Counted from the first letter of the stretch, positions 37,243 to 46,566 are shown. The stretch: DNA of 64,000 bases from CBDFNC01 sp965249895 (GCA_965249895.1 CBDFNC010000001.1:124001-188000), one strand, 5' to 3'. Program-made: numbers and translations. The notes: generated by a model from the letters alone, not told the origin.

Positions 37243-37857
37243 TTAACCTGGGTTAATGGATTTTGGTGGATTCTGGGCTAGGCGGCGGCAAATTCGGGAT
37301 AAAGCAACATCTGTGATGCCAAGGTAGGAGGCGATATGATAATTAGCGATCTGCTGCTCGACATCGGCAAAGGCCTGGCGGAAAAGCTGGTAACGTTCGG
37401 TGGCGGAAAGCAGCAACAACTCGGCTTCTCTTTGCTGTTTCTTAAGCGCCAGCTGTTGTAATAAAGCCACTTCCATTCGGCTCCAGGCCAGAGAGTTACT
37501 GGATAGTTGGCTTAACTCCCTGTATTTAACGGAAACCCATTCACAACCCGTCAGGGCTTGAGCGCTAAAGCTGGTGACTGGTTGAGAAGAAAACAACGCA
37601 CTGATACAGGTCACTACATCACCGGCTTTAATAAAGGACTTGTTAAACTCTTTGCCTTCGCGGGTAATGTAATAATTTCTGGCAATACCGCTGCGCAGAA
37701 AGTAAAGGCGGGAGAGGGGCTCACCCTGCTGGAAAAAGTGTTGGTTTTTCGCTGTTTTCCCTGAACAAATAGCAGGATAAATTTGTTGCACTTCCTTAGA
37801 GGGAAGTTTAAAGCTTTGTTGTAACCAGTGGCCAAATTCTTTGATTTTCGCTTCCAT
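37243..37857 (-). CDS. Crp/Fnr-family transcriptional regulator
   Basis: 204 residues. The N-terminal cyclic-nucleotide-like beta roll is recognisable (FFQQGEPLSRLYFLRSGIARNYYITREGKEF, FIKAGDVVTCISALF) and the C-terminal helix-turn-helix is YHIASYLGITDVALSRICRRL. No cysteine cluster for an iron-sulfur centre and no conserved cAMP-binding Arg, so the ligand is unknown. As first gene of the group it probably autoregulates the operon with the DedA, SDR and DUF2141 genes. The 305 bp between it and the divergent NmrA gene are AT-rich and hold both promoters; no other feature was recognised there. Confidence 0.85.
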   Translation of the reverse strand: MEAKIKEFGHWLQQSFKLPSKEVQQIYPAICSGKTAKNQHFFQQGEPLSRLYFLRSGIARNYYITREGKEFNKSFIKAGDVVTCISALFSSQPVTSFSAQALTGCEWVSVKYRELSQLSSNSLAWSRMEVALLQQLALKKQQREAELLLLSATERYQLFRQAFADVEQQIANYHIASYLGITDVALSRICRRLAQNPPKSINPG

Positions 37858-38162
37858 TTTTTGAATCCCTAAGCCTTTAGCTCAGCCTGTTTATGAAGTG
37901 ACAGTTTACAGGCACCGCAAGATTGTTTCCGTTAATCCGTACTTAATTGGAAAATTAAAAATATACAGTTTAAAAGACTGATGAAATGACTGATTTTATG
38001 CTCATAAATATAGCCTGTACATTTTCATCTTGTTGTTTTTAAATAATTTTTAATTGATTCATATTTTTTGAATTCACATGTCAGTTTGTTTCAATATTTA
38101 TTAAAAATTTAGGATGCTAATCTTTCCTTCGTCGAAAAAATCAACTGAACGAGGAAAGGAAC

Positions 38163-39035
38163 ATGGCTAATATTTTGGTTATTGGTGCGGCAGGTGCAAA
38201 TGGTCAGGCAAGTATTAAATATCTGTTTAACAAAGGTAATTTAACAGACCATATTATCGCTGGTGTTCGCTCCGAAGAAAAAGCGGCTGGTCTAAAAGCA
38301 GAGTTTCCTAAGCTTGAGCCACGTGTATTCGATATTGAAGAATCAACAGGGCTTGAATCTGCGATGCGTGGGGTGGATAAAGTATTCTTTATCACGGGTA
38401 ATATTGAGCAGCGTGAGCAGCATGCCAAATTAGTGATAGATGCGGCAGTCGCCAGTGGAACTGTGCGTGACTTCGTCTTTTACTCAGTATTTGGCGCTGA
38501 ATACGAAGCTATTTTGTTTGGTCGTCAATTCCGTTATGGCGAGAAATACCTGGAAGCAACAAATCTCAACTGGACTCACTTAAGAACTATCTTTTTCCAG
38601 GACAACTTATTGGGCTGGGCTGAAGACATAAAAAATGGCACCTTGCATTTAGGTACAGGCGAAGGTCAATTTGCACCACTTCTGATCGATGATATCGGTG
38701 AAATTGCGGCTAAGATCTTAACCACCGACGGGCATGCAGGCAAAGCCTATAACATTACCGGGCCAGAACTAATCTCAGGTGAAGACATGGCGAATAGCTT
38801 TGCTGAGGTACTCGGTAAGCCGGTAACTCACGTCTCTCCAGATAACGAAGCCACCCTTGCATCTTTGCTACAAAGCGGCTGGCCTAAGTGGCAGTCAGAA
38901 GGCATGGTAGAGCTATTTAACTTGTTTGCAGCGGGTCATGCAGCAGTCGTTAGCCCCGACGGTGAAGAGTTATTGGGCCGTCCACTTTCACCATTCAAGG
39001 GGTTTATTCAGGCCAACAAGACCAGCTTCCAATAA
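38163..39035 (+). CDS. NmrA/QOR2-like NAD(P)-binding protein
   Basis: 290 residues, ATG at 38163 after GAGGAAAGGAAC. An atypical SDR: Rossmann motif VIGAAGANGQASIKYL, then VDKVFFITGNIEQREQHAKLVIDAA, VRDFVFYSVFGAEYEA and LNWTHLRTIFFQDNLLG, the pattern of NmrA and quinone-reductase-like proteins. It probably senses or uses NAD(P)H; the catalytic Tyr of classical SDRs is not in place. Divergent from the Crp-like regulator, which may control it. It is followed by the tandem R2 repeats. Confidence 0.87.
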   Translation: MANILVIGAAGANGQASIKYLFNKGNLTDHIIAGVRSEEKAAGLKAEFPKLEPRVFDIEESTGLESAMRGVDKVFFITGNIEQREQHAKLVIDAAVASGTVRDFVFYSVFGAEYEAILFGRQFRYGEKYLEATNLNWTHLRTIFFQDNLLGWAEDIKNGTLHLGTGEGQFAPLLIDDIGEIAAKILTTDGHAGKAYNITGPELISGEDMANSFAEVLGKPVTHVSPDNEATLASLLQSGWPKWQSEGMVELFNLFAAGHAAVVSPDGEELLGRPLSPFKGFIQANKTSFQ

Positions 39036-39077
39036 AAACCGGGATGGCTGCCAATCTCCACCACTGAATACTTCTGG

Positions 39078-39156
39078 CTAGTGTCCATCCTGAAATACTC
39101 GATCGTCCTCCTCGTGCGAGGGAATGACAGAATCGGCGTTTCGGGACGGCCACTAG
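39078..39156. repeat. R2 repeat, short form (R2d)
   Basis: 79 bp with termini CTAGTGTCCATCCTGAAA and CTAGTGGCCGTCCCGAAAC (right end read inward). It is directly abutted by R2e, the junction reading CACTAGTTAGTG. Confidence 0.7.
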
Positions 39157-39385
39157 TTAGTGCCCGTTCTTAAACGCTATCTTGTCATTCTCGCGCACGC
39201 GGGAATCCAGCGGCTTTACCGCGATCTCGGCGTGCGAGAGAAGACACTGGATTGCCAGGCAAGCTGACAATGACAGGGAGCGCTGAGATAGTAGTGACTA
39301 ACTTTAAGCCTTTGGGAAACGACAAGTATCGCGTTTTAAGAATATGGCTGAAGAACGAATATGTGAGTTTCAGGACGGCCACTAG
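39157..39385. repeat. R2 repeat, long form (R2e)
   Basis: About 229 bp from TTAGTGCCCGTTCTTAAAC to GTTTCAGGACGGCCACTAG. The interior shares CTGGATTGCCAGGCAAGCTG and the TGACTAACTTTAAGC stretch with R2g. Its right-hand CTAG is the target site of the IS1182 element. Confidence 0.72.
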
Positions 39386-41063
39386 AGCACCGATCAGTTT
39401 AAAAAATAACCAGATCGACATGAGTGTAAATACATGATCAAATACGTCGCATTGTTAATTATTCACTGGAATTGATTATGTCAGACTCGCGTTATTGGGA
39501 GTGCCCTATTGCACTGACGAAACAAGAAGAGCTCATCTGTAAGCGATTGAAGAGTCATGGGAAGTTATTTGTATTTTTACGTCATCACCGGCATCGGATT
39601 TTTGATGACAAGATTAATCAGCAGTTAATGGCCATGTATGCCGATCACCCCCGGGGAAAACCACCCGTGCCCACAGCGCAGCTGGCCATGGCTACCCTGT
39701 TACAGGCATATGAGCAGAAATCTGATGCAGGGGCGGCGCTGGAAGCCATGTTTGATAAACGTTGGCAAATGGTGCTCAACTGTTTAGGAGAAGAAAGTAC
39801 ACCTTTTTCTCAAGGCACTTTGTGTGATTTTCGTCACCGTTTGGTGAAACACAATATGGATGTCACTTTGCTCGAGCAGAGCGTTGCCGTCGCAAAAGAG
39901 TTTGGCGGTTTTTGTCACAAGAAGCTGAGGATTTCCCTGGACTCTGCCCCATTGCAAGGGGCTGGACGAGTGGAAGACACCTTTAACTTGGTCGGTCATG
40001 CACTGGAGCTACTGGTGGACTGTGCTGCACAAGTTAGGCAAACCAGCGAAGTGCAGATTATCACGGAAGCAGGCACTCAATTGATTGGCAAGAGCAGTAT
40101 CAAAGCCGCGTTGGACATAGACTGGTCAGATGCCGCAGAAAAGCGAAATGCCATCAATACCCTACTCAAAGATGTGGAAGCCATACGTCAATGGATCGGT
40201 AACCAGCCAGCTGCGGTGGCTGAACACAAGGCACTGAAAGAATCACTCGCACTGCTGGAAAGGGTATTGGAGCAAAATATCGAGCTAGATCCTGATGGCG
40301 GCTCCCGGGTGAGAAAGGGCGTAGCGCCCGATCGGCAGATTTCTATCCAGGATGGCGACATGCGGCATGGTCGAAAATCGAGCGCCCGCACCATCAATGG
40401 CTTCAAGCAACATATTGCCATTGAATTGGACTGGAAGGTGGTATTAGCGACTTGCGTGCGGCCAGCTAATGAGCCAGAACATCAAGCCAGCGAGTTACTG
40501 AAACCCAAAGTCCAGCGCTACGGCCAGGTAGAGGAGATGAGCATAGACCGTGGTTACCTGGCAGCAGAGTGGACCGTCGAATTATATGATCAGGGAAAGA
40601 CAGTAGTGGCCAAACCCTGGAATCCGGCAACCAACGGAAAGTATGGGAAGAAGGCATTTAGCATTGATCTTGAGCAAGCTCAGGTAACTTGTCCAGCAGG
40701 ACATACGACGGCTATCCGTGGAAAAAAGGATAACCGAGCTCAATTTCCAGGTGCTCTATGTGATGGCTGTGCAAAGAAAAACGAATGTACCGAGTCAAAG
40801 ACGGGTAGAAGTCTGTCGATACACCCACAAGAAGCGATGCTGCAAAGGTTGCGATACTATGCTGAAACGGCAGAAGGGCGGGCTGATGCCAGAGAACGAG
40901 TCAAAGTGGAGCATTCTCTGGCATCGATCTGTAACCGCAAGGGGCCAAGAGCAAGATATAAAGGGTTACGGCTGAACGAATATGACTTGAGCCGGACAGC
41001 GATGATAACCAACTTGCACATAGCGATGAATTTAGCTGCTTAGTTTTTAAACTATATGGTGCT
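39386..41063. mobile_element. IS1182-family insertion sequence
   Basis: 1678 bp with inverted ends AGCACCGATCAGTTTAAAAA and AGCACCATATAGTTTAAAAA (right, inward). It is flanked by CTAG at 39382-39385 and 41064-41067, a 4-bp target duplication. It splits the run of R2 repeats exactly at a repeat end. It encodes one intact transposase and is probably a recent arrival. Confidence 0.88.
39478..41043 (+). CDS. IS1182-family transposase
   Basis: 521 residues from ATG 39478 (MSDSRYWECP) after GGAATTGATT. N-terminal DUF772-type region (VFLRHHRHRIFDDKINQQLMAMY...LAMATLLQAYEQKSD), then the DDE core: Asp in RISLDSAPLQGAG, Asp in EMSIDRGYLAAEW, and Glu in RVKVEHSLASICNRKG. A Cys-rich insertion (VTCPAGH, GALCDGCAKKNECTES) marks the IS1182 group. 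It is full length and unbroken, so likely functional. Confidence 0.94.
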   Translation: MSDSRYWECPIALTKQEELICKRLKSHGKLFVFLRHHRHRIFDDKINQQLMAMYADHPRGKPPVPTAQLAMATLLQAYEQKSDAGAALEAMFDKRWQMVLNCLGEESTPFSQGTLCDFRHRLVKHNMDVTLLEQSVAVAKEFGGFCHKKLRISLDSAPLQGAGRVEDTFNLVGHALELLVDCAAQVRQTSEVQIITEAGTQLIGKSSIKAALDIDWSDAAEKRNAINTLLKDVEAIRQWIGNQPAAVAEHKALKESLALLERVLEQNIELDPDGGSRVRKGVAPDRQISIQDGDMRHGRKSSARTINGFKQHIAIELDWKVVLATCVRPANEPEHQASELLKPKVQRYGQVEEMSIDRGYLAAEWTVELYDQGKTVVAKPWNPATNGKYGKKAFSIDLEQAQVTCPAGHTTAIRGKKDNRAQFPGALCDGCAKKNECTESKTGRSLSIHPQEAMLQRLRYYAETAEGRADARERVKVEHSLASICNRKGPRARYKGLRLNEYDLSRTAMITNLHIAMNLAA

Positions 41064-41176
41064 CTAGTTAGTGGTCATTCTGAAACGTAGGGATATTGGC
41101 TTGTGCACCTGGTAGGAGTCGAACTTGTTCGGCGAATATTGCGAGCGCTGAATGCGCAGATTACATCTGCTCTACA
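41064..41176. repeat. Remnants of an R2 copy (R2f) and an R1 copy (R1d)
   Basis: 41064-41090 reads CTAGTTAGTGGTCATTCTGAAACG, an R2 end directly after the IS. From 41110 GGTAGGAGTCGAAC...TTCGGCGAATATT...ACATCTGCTCTACA resembles the outer parts of R1 with the centre missing. Both are partial. Confidence 0.5.
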
Positions 41177-42152
41177 AAGCTCGTGAATATGGCCCCCAAT
41201 TGGCTCCGATCTTTTCTATGATGAAATCGATAAATGCCCTATTTTTCGGTGCTACGTATCTCGATGACAGATATTGAATACAAGCGTAGCCCTGGTATAA
41301 ACCTACAAATTCCCAATCCTCCAATACTTTAACGATCTTTCCATCATTTAATAGCTGGCTGGCGGCGAACTCGGGGAAGCAACCGATCCCCAGATGGTTT
41401 AACACCCCATCCATTCTTAATTCACTGTGGTTAATAATGTAGCGGCCACTTACCTTAACAGTGCACTCTCCAGATGCATTTTTAAATTTCCACAAACAAT
41501 CGGATTTGTTTTCTCCTAGGTAGAGGCAGTCGTGATCCACCAGTTCTTTGGGGTGACTGGGTGCCCCTCTTTTCTTCAGGTAGTCAGGTGACGCACACAA
41601 GACTTGGGGGATCTTTTTTATTTTACGTGTCGCCAGCCCCTCGTCGGGTTGATTGGTAATGCTGATAATCAGGTCCACGTTATCGAAGATGGGATCTATG
41701 GCCCTGTCTGTAACCATTAGATGGACGTCTATTTCGGGGTAACGTGATAAAAACTGGGGAATTAGGGGGCCGATAACTTGTCTACCAAATGCTTTCGGTA
41801 CGCTGACTCTTACTAGGCCTGAAGGCGTTGCACTAAAGCCTTCGGCTGCATCAAACATATCGCGTGTAGCTGAAATGACATTCTTGCAATGGGAGTAGAT
41901 TTTTTCACCCGGCTCGGTAAGCCGTAAGTTTCTGGTGGTGCGTTCGATCAACTTTACCGAAAGAGCATCTTCAATACGGGCTATTTGTTTACTCACGGCA
42001 GACGAGGTCACATTTAGCTGTGTGGCGGCTTTGGTGAAGCTGCCTGCTTCAGCCACGAGCACAAATGTATATATGTCAGGCAAGGATGATACCAGCTTAT
42101 TTGTTCCCATTTGGACGTAATCATATTCCATTTGTTTGATTGTGTTGTTCAT
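41172..42152 (-). CDS. LysR-family transcriptional regulator
   Basis: 326 residues if the first ATG (42152, MNNTIKQMEYDY) is used; a TTG at 42176 and an ATG at 42107 are alternatives, none with a good ribosome site. The winged helix-turn-helix is AEAGSFTKAATQLNVTSSAVSKQIARIEDAL, then an effector domain (SGLVRVSVPKAFGRQVIGPLI...) with DVHLMVTDRAID. Divergent from the EamA transporter gene, whose start is about 40 bp away, so it likely controls that exporter and itself. The inducer is unknown. Confidence 0.87.
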   Translation of the reverse strand: MNNTIKQMEYDYVQMGTNKLVSSLPDIYTFVLVAEAGSFTKAATQLNVTSSAVSKQIARIEDALSVKLIERTTRNLRLTEPGEKIYSHCKNVISATRDMFDAAEGFSATPSGLVRVSVPKAFGRQVIGPLIPQFLSRYPEIDVHLMVTDRAIDPIFDNVDLIISITNQPDEGLATRKIKKIPQVLCASPDYLKKRGAPSHPKELVDHDCLYLGENKSDCLWKFKNASGECTVKVSGRYIINHSELRMDGVLNHLGIGCFPEFAASQLLNDGKIVKVLEDWEFVGLYQGYACIQYLSSRYVAPKNRAFIDFIIEKIGANWGPYSRAL

Positions 42153-42192
42153 CTCACGAATTGATACTTGATACAAGAAATAGCCAATATGG

Positions 42193-43125
42193 ATGTTAGA
42201 TAGCGTGAAGTTAGTTGAAAGTCTTAAACTGTCGGATTTATTACTGTTACTGGTGGCCGTTGTCTGGGGGGCAAGCTATGGACTGGCAAAAGAAGCTTTG
42301 CTGTTCTATCCGGTTCTTGGGTTTCTCGCCATACGATTCACCATGACATTCTTATTATTGTTGCCTTTTTTAGCGAAAGAGATCGCTTCTGGGCGCTTAG
42401 TTCAAGCGGTTTCCGCCTTGCCATTGGGGCTTGTTTTACTGGTTATATTTTTGTTGGAAACCTACGGTGTTATGTATACCAGCGCATCAAACGCGGCTTT
42501 TTTAATCAGCTTGTTCGTCATATTTACCCCGTTTGTTGAATGGGCGGTGTTAGGGAACAGGCCTGCAAATAGCATCTTCTTTCTGGCATTTATTAGCCTA
42601 ATGGGAGCCTGGTTGCTGGTTTCGGATGTGACTTATGTATTCAATTATGGCGACAGCCTTATTATTGGCGCAGCTTTTTGCCGGGCCTTGATGGTTAGCT
42701 TAACTAAGCGCTATACCATTCAGAGCGAGCTATCTGCCCTTTCGCTAACCGCCATTCAGAGTCTGGTCGTTGCTGTTGGCGCCAGCGTCTTGTTCTTCTA
42801 CTTGTATCGAGGCGAAGTAATGGCTTTGCCAAGCTCGTTCACTTTTTGGAGAAATACTGTTTTTCTTGTTGTTTTTTGTACTATTTTTGCATTCTTCGCG
42901 CAGAATTATGGGGTGAAAAAAAGTAGTCCTTCAAGAGTGTCCTTCTTGATGGGCACAGAGCCACTGTTTGGCGCTTTGTTTGCAGTCGCCTGGTTAGGGG
43001 AAGAACTAACAACAAGTGCTTGGTTTGGCGGTGGTTTAATTGTAATGGCGTGTACCTTAAGTACCCAACCACAGTGGTTTGAACAGCTTATTAAGCAGAT
43101 AAAATCCAGTTTGGCTACCAACTAA
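42193..43125 (+). CDS. EamA/DMT-superfamily transporter
   Basis: 310 residues with ten predicted membrane helices in two EamA repeats. Repeat one starts LLLLVAVVWGASYGLAKEALL, and repeat two ends with FSVFLVGTEP-like FLMGTEPLFGALFAVAWLGEELT and WFGGGLIVMACTL. It probably exports a metabolite or amino acid. It is divergent from the LysR gene. Part of its coding sequence (about 42748-42890) reappears in damaged form at 46428-46566, so the region has undergone duplication. Confidence 0.9.
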   Translation: MLDSVKLVESLKLSDLLLLLVAVVWGASYGLAKEALLFYPVLGFLAIRFTMTFLLLLPFLAKEIASGRLVQAVSALPLGLVLLVIFLLETYGVMYTSASNAAFLISLFVIFTPFVEWAVLGNRPANSIFFLAFISLMGAWLLVSDVTYVFNYGDSLIIGAAFCRALMVSLTKRYTIQSELSALSLTAIQSLVVAVGASVLFFYLYRGEVMALPSSFTFWRNTVFLVVFCTIFAFFAQNYGVKKSSPSRVSFLMGTEPLFGALFAVAWLGEELTTSAWFGGGLIVMACTLSTQPQWFEQLIKQIKSSLATN

Positions 43126-43198
43126 TTCATTACACCCTTGGCTTCAGGTCAGACTATTCAATAGTGTCGAAGATTTTGGGCTGTACTGAGCGGTGATC

Positions 43199-44131
43199 CT
43201 ACACTTGGTTTTCAGGCATGCAAGGCACCTCATTGCACTGGTTTACCTCTATGGTTAGGTGCGCCAGCCGGTCAAACGGAGTTAATAACTCTTTATAGTA
43301 TTCCACGGGCTTGGGATAATGGGTAACCAGAGAAATAATGGTGCCATAATGGTTAGCGCCAAGCTTCCAGATATGGATATCGGCAACTTTATTGTCTGAA
43401 TCAGACTCTAAGGTTTGGTAGATTTTCTGCTTATATTCTTGGTCGATACTGGCATCAAGTAAAATGGGGCTAGTTTGTTTTATCAGGCCATATGACCAGC
43501 GGCAGATTATCGCAGCACCTACTATGCCCATAACAGGGTCTAACCAGTTCAGACTATAAAATTTCGCTGCGAGCAAAGCAAAAATGGCCAGTAGAGAGGT
43601 TAAGGCATCTGCCAACACATGCATATATGCCGCTTTTAGATTGTGGTCGTGGTCGTGATGGTCGTGATGATGGTGGTGATCATTTTTTAGTAAAAAGGCA
43701 CTAATTAAATTAATCGAAAGACCTACAACAGCGACAACAATCGATTCGTTAAAATGGATGGTTTGTGGATCAAAAATGCGCTGCATTGATTCAACTACCA
43801 TTACCAAGGCAACCACAGCCAAGGCTATCGCGCTTGCAAACCCACCTAGTACATTCACTTTCCCAGTACCAAAAGCATATTCTGGGTTGGCTGCGTGTTT
43901 TCTAGCATAACGGTAGGCAAAAATAGTAATACAAAAAGCCGCAACATGGGTGCCCATATGCCAACCGTCGGCGAGCAGAGCCATAGAGCCGTAAACACTT
44001 CCCGCAATGATTTCGACAACCATAGTGGCTGCGGTTAGCAGCAGCACATATAACGTGCGGCGCTCCGCTTTGTTATTTTTTACTTCGAAGTTATGTTTAT
44101 GTCGCCATTTGCCAAGCGTGTGAGAGTGCAT
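43199..44131 (-). CDS. dmeF: Cation diffusion facilitator DmeF (Co/Ni/Zn efflux)
   Basis: 310 residues with six helices. The CDF metal-site motifs are MALLADGWHMGTHVAAF (TM2, H-x-x-x-D type) and YMHVLADALTSLLA (TM5, H/D). A histidine-rich loop HHHHHDHHDHDH lies between TM4 and TM5, and the cytoplasmic domain has VADIHIWKLGANHYG, both typical of the DmeF group. It exports cobalt and nickel by proton antiport. No RcnR/DmeR regulator gene is adjacent. It is convergent with the EamA gene. Confidence 0.92.
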   Translation of the reverse strand: MHSHTLGKWRHKHNFEVKNNKAERRTLYVLLLTAATMVVEIIAGSVYGSMALLADGWHMGTHVAAFCITIFAYRYARKHAANPEYAFGTGKVNVLGGFASAIALAVVALVMVVESMQRIFDPQTIHFNESIVVAVVGLSINLISAFLLKNDHHHHHDHHDHDHNLKAAYMHVLADALTSLLAIFALLAAKFYSLNWLDPVMGIVGAAIICRWSYGLIKQTSPILLDASIDQEYKQKIYQTLESDSDNKVADIHIWKLGANHYGTIISLVTHYPKPVEYYKELLTPFDRLAHLTIEVNQCNEVPCMPENQV

Positions 44132-44511
44132 TTTTATTTTGGTCCTTTACTTAGTCCTTGAGAGGTTGCCTAGCTGATAATAATTCTTTTTTCTTCTCAA
44201 GAATGCAGTATCGATATTACGAATACCGTGATTTCGATCATGAAGTAACCATTCCTGGCCTGAAGCTCGTAATTCAGTTTATCCCTCGAGTAGCCGAGGT
44301 CCGCTCTTGCCTTTTGCTTGTCAAAATTAGGACCGGCTTAACTCATTAGAATGTGTTTTGTGAATTTGATTTAGAAGATTACTTGGCTGGCTGTGTTCGT
44401 TTGTCGAAATAGACGACAAGTAAGCAAGAATGGTCAAACTTTATTGTTTTTTTCGCGTTGAGAATGAGCCCAGATCCAGATATTCAGTAGCCTAAATGAT
44501 CAAACTCTAAG

Positions 44512-44600
44512 GCCCTTCCATTTCAAAGGCTCTATTTTGCACTGTATTTTTATCAAGCTGGCTGAGTGTGGCCGCTTAGCGGGTTTTCGGAGGTTGCCTC
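44512..44600 (+). repeat. R4 repeat, copy a
   Basis: Shares TTTCAAAGGCTCTATTTTGC, CTGTATTTTTATCAA, GCTG.CT.AGTGTG.CCGCTTAGCG and GGAGGTTGCC with 56956-57050 at clear but imperfect similarity. The interval 44132-44511 between dmeF and this repeat contains no gene I can support. Confidence 0.6.
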
Positions 44601-44636
44601 GCTAACTGGCCAGCTGTTGCTGGTAAAACTGAAAAA

Positions 44637-45029
44637 ATGCTTCTCCATCACTGTCATGGCGATCCTGGCATGATCAACGCATTATTTGAGTTACCTATAG
44701 GTATGGATAGTGAATTTGATCAGATTCTTATAAAAGGGGGAGAACTTACGTGGGTGGTGGCCGGTCCCCTTCGGAAAGGCCATGGATAGTGTCACGGTAC
44801 CGCTGGAAATGGCTTTGCTTTTCTGGAACTATTTCAACGTACCAATGACGAAATATGGTTGGACAGAGCAAAAATATTCGCAATGGAAGCCATAGAACAA
44901 TACAGGCAAGCTAAAGTACTTTTCCATCAGGGAAGGTACTCACTGTGGAGTGGTGATGTAGGTCTAGCTATATACATCAATGAGTGTTGCAAAGAATCAG
45001 CTCGATTCCCGACTATTGATACTTTCTAA
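44637..45029 (+). pseudogene. LanC-like (lanthionine synthetase C family) C-terminal fragment with a nonsense codon
   Basis: One frame of 130 codons to TAA at 45029. It reads HHCHGDPGMINALFEL, GGELTWVVAGPLRKGHG, TAG (44787), CHGTAGNGFAFLELFQRTND, EIWLDRAKIFAMEAIEQYR, GRYSLWSGDVGLAIYINECC, ARFPTIDTF. The order and the Cys-His zinc pair in CHGTAGNG are diagnostic of LanC/LanCL proteins. Intact homologues have Leu (TTG) where the TAG stands, a single change. The N-terminal half is absent and is replaced by R4. There is no LanM, precursor peptide or transporter, so this is a relic. Confidence 0.8.
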
Positions 45030-45031
45030 CT

Positions 45032-45420
45032 AGGCATATAACGTAATCGGGTAGCCGGAGGTCTCTAACCTCCAGCCCCCACTCAACACCCTGCACCGAA
45101 ACGTCGTATCCGTAACAGGGTCGTTTCACTCAGGATAGTGATTAGCCTTATCCATCCATCTCGTAGCTCAACCAACCCCTGACACTTCAAGTAAGCATTG
45201 GATAATGCCTGTTGAAGTAGCCAGAGAATTGGGAGTTAGTTGTAACTTCGTCATTAAGTGGAGGGACCTTTGCTGGTGATGCCCACACGCAACCGCTGAT
45301 TTAACCGGAACTCCCAGTCGCATCAGATTTCTCACCTTGGTACTCATTGGACACATACAGAACTTGAAGCGAATATACAACAATTAGCCTCAGGGATATC
45401 AGACGTTTTCTCAGACAGGT
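45032..45420 (-). pseudogene. Group-II-intron RT-like C-terminal fragment interleaved with IS630 pieces (copy 1)
   Basis: On the minus strand the pieces give TKVRNLMRLGVPVKSAVACGHHQ, and further on SNAYLKCQGLVELRDGWIRL, a pattern like the maturase end of group II intron reverse transcriptases. It is interrupted by a block at about 45213-45268 identical to the IS630 transposase gene. Beyond about 45341 IS630 sequence resumes. No intact frame. Confidence 0.4.
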
Positions 45421-46157
45421 CGATATCAGGCCACTCGCTCTACCTACTGGCTTAACCCCATGACGAGGAGTTTAAGAAGGAAGTCAATCTCTGTGATACC
45501 TATCTCAACTCAATGCTGGCCGAGGAGAATGTTATCACTGTGTCAGTAGATGAAAAAACAGGTATCCAGGCATTAGAGCGCATTTCGCCTGATAAGCCAA
45601 CAAAACAAGGAATGATTGAAAAGCGGGAGTTTGAATATAAACGTCACGGAACGCTCAGTCTGACGCCAAGTTTCAATATAGTGACTTCAGATAATGAATT
45701 ATCGTATCGCTGCAACGAGGTGGATTTCTTGCATATAAAACAAACGGTGGCGACTCCCCGGAAAGTACCTTTTGACGGACCAATTGAATGTGCTTCGAAA
45801 CGCTGGTTCGATTTGTCGCAGAACGTTGTGGCATAGATTTGGCGTGAAGGGAAAATCAGGTAGTCCTTCAAGGACCGTGTCCAGGCCAATTTTTGAGTGA
45901 TAAATCTCATCGCGTTTTGTTTATACACCAAAGCACTGCTCATTTGAACCAGGGAGATTTGGTTTGGCATCTTATCCGAAAGTTACTCAAGCGGGGAAAC
46001 TTCACTAGCTTGGAGGATCTACGAGGGAAACTGACCCGGTTTATCAGCTATTTTAATAAACAGCTGGCGAAACCATTTAAATGGACTTACAAAGGGAAGG
46101 TATTGACGGCCTGATCAAATAACCGCCATTTTTGAACGTATTTATGACCCGAGGTAC
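45213..46157 (+). pseudogene. Decayed IS630 copy with many micro-deletions
   Basis: Collinear with the transposase of the intact element at 6226-7792, including VITVSVDEKTGIQALERISPDKPTKQ and the C-terminal LTRFISYFNKQLAKPFKWTYK. The right end is CGAGGTACTAG at 46148-46158. The centre has lost 2-12 bp at a dozen or more places (e.g. GCTGAAACACGCAACG is GCTGCAACG here) and two large blocks are missing. Not functional. Confidence 0.8.
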
Positions 46158-46411
46158 TAGGCATATAACTTCGGGTAGCCGGAGGTCTCTAACCTCCAGC
46201 CCCCACAACACCCTGCACCGAAAGTCGTATGCACAGGGCGTTTCACTCAGGATAGTGAAGCCTTATCCATCCATCTCGTAGCCAGGCTGACACTTCAAGT
46301 AAGCATTGGCTAACTGTTGAATTGTTTTCGAATCGACATGGGGCTGGTGATGCCACACGCAACCGCTGATTTAACCGGAACTAGTCGCATCAGATTTCTC
46401 ACCTTGGTTCT
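46158..46411 (-). pseudogene. Group-II-intron RT-like fragment, copy 2
   Basis: Repeats the non-IS630 parts of 45032-45360 in the same order (GGGTAGCCGGAGGTCTCTAACC... CAACCGCTGATTTAACCGG) with additional small deletions. It fills the gap that IS630 pieces occupy in copy 1. No intact frame. Confidence 0.4.
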
Positions 46412-46427
46412 GGGCTTTCGCTAACCG

Positions 46428-46566
46428 CAGAGTCTGGTCGTTGCTGTTGGCGCCAAGTTCTTCTACTTGTATCAAGGCGAAGTAATGGCTTTGCCAAGCT
46501 CGTTTACTTTCTGGAGAAATACTGTTTTTCTTGTTGTTTTTTGTACTATTTTTGCACGCTTCACAC
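46428..46566 (+). pseudogene. Duplicated fragment of the EamA transporter gene
   Basis: Matches 42748-42898 (CGCTAACCGC...AGAGTCTGGTCGTTGCTG; GGCGAAGTAATGGCTTTGCC; TGGAGAAATACTGTTTTTCT) with deletions of 4-9 bp and a few substitutions. It cannot code. The following interval, 46567-46974, shows nothing recognisable. Confidence 0.8.

Noticed and set aside
44158..44349. Open frame of 63 codons after dmeF
   Set aside because: No ribosome site and no protein-like pattern.
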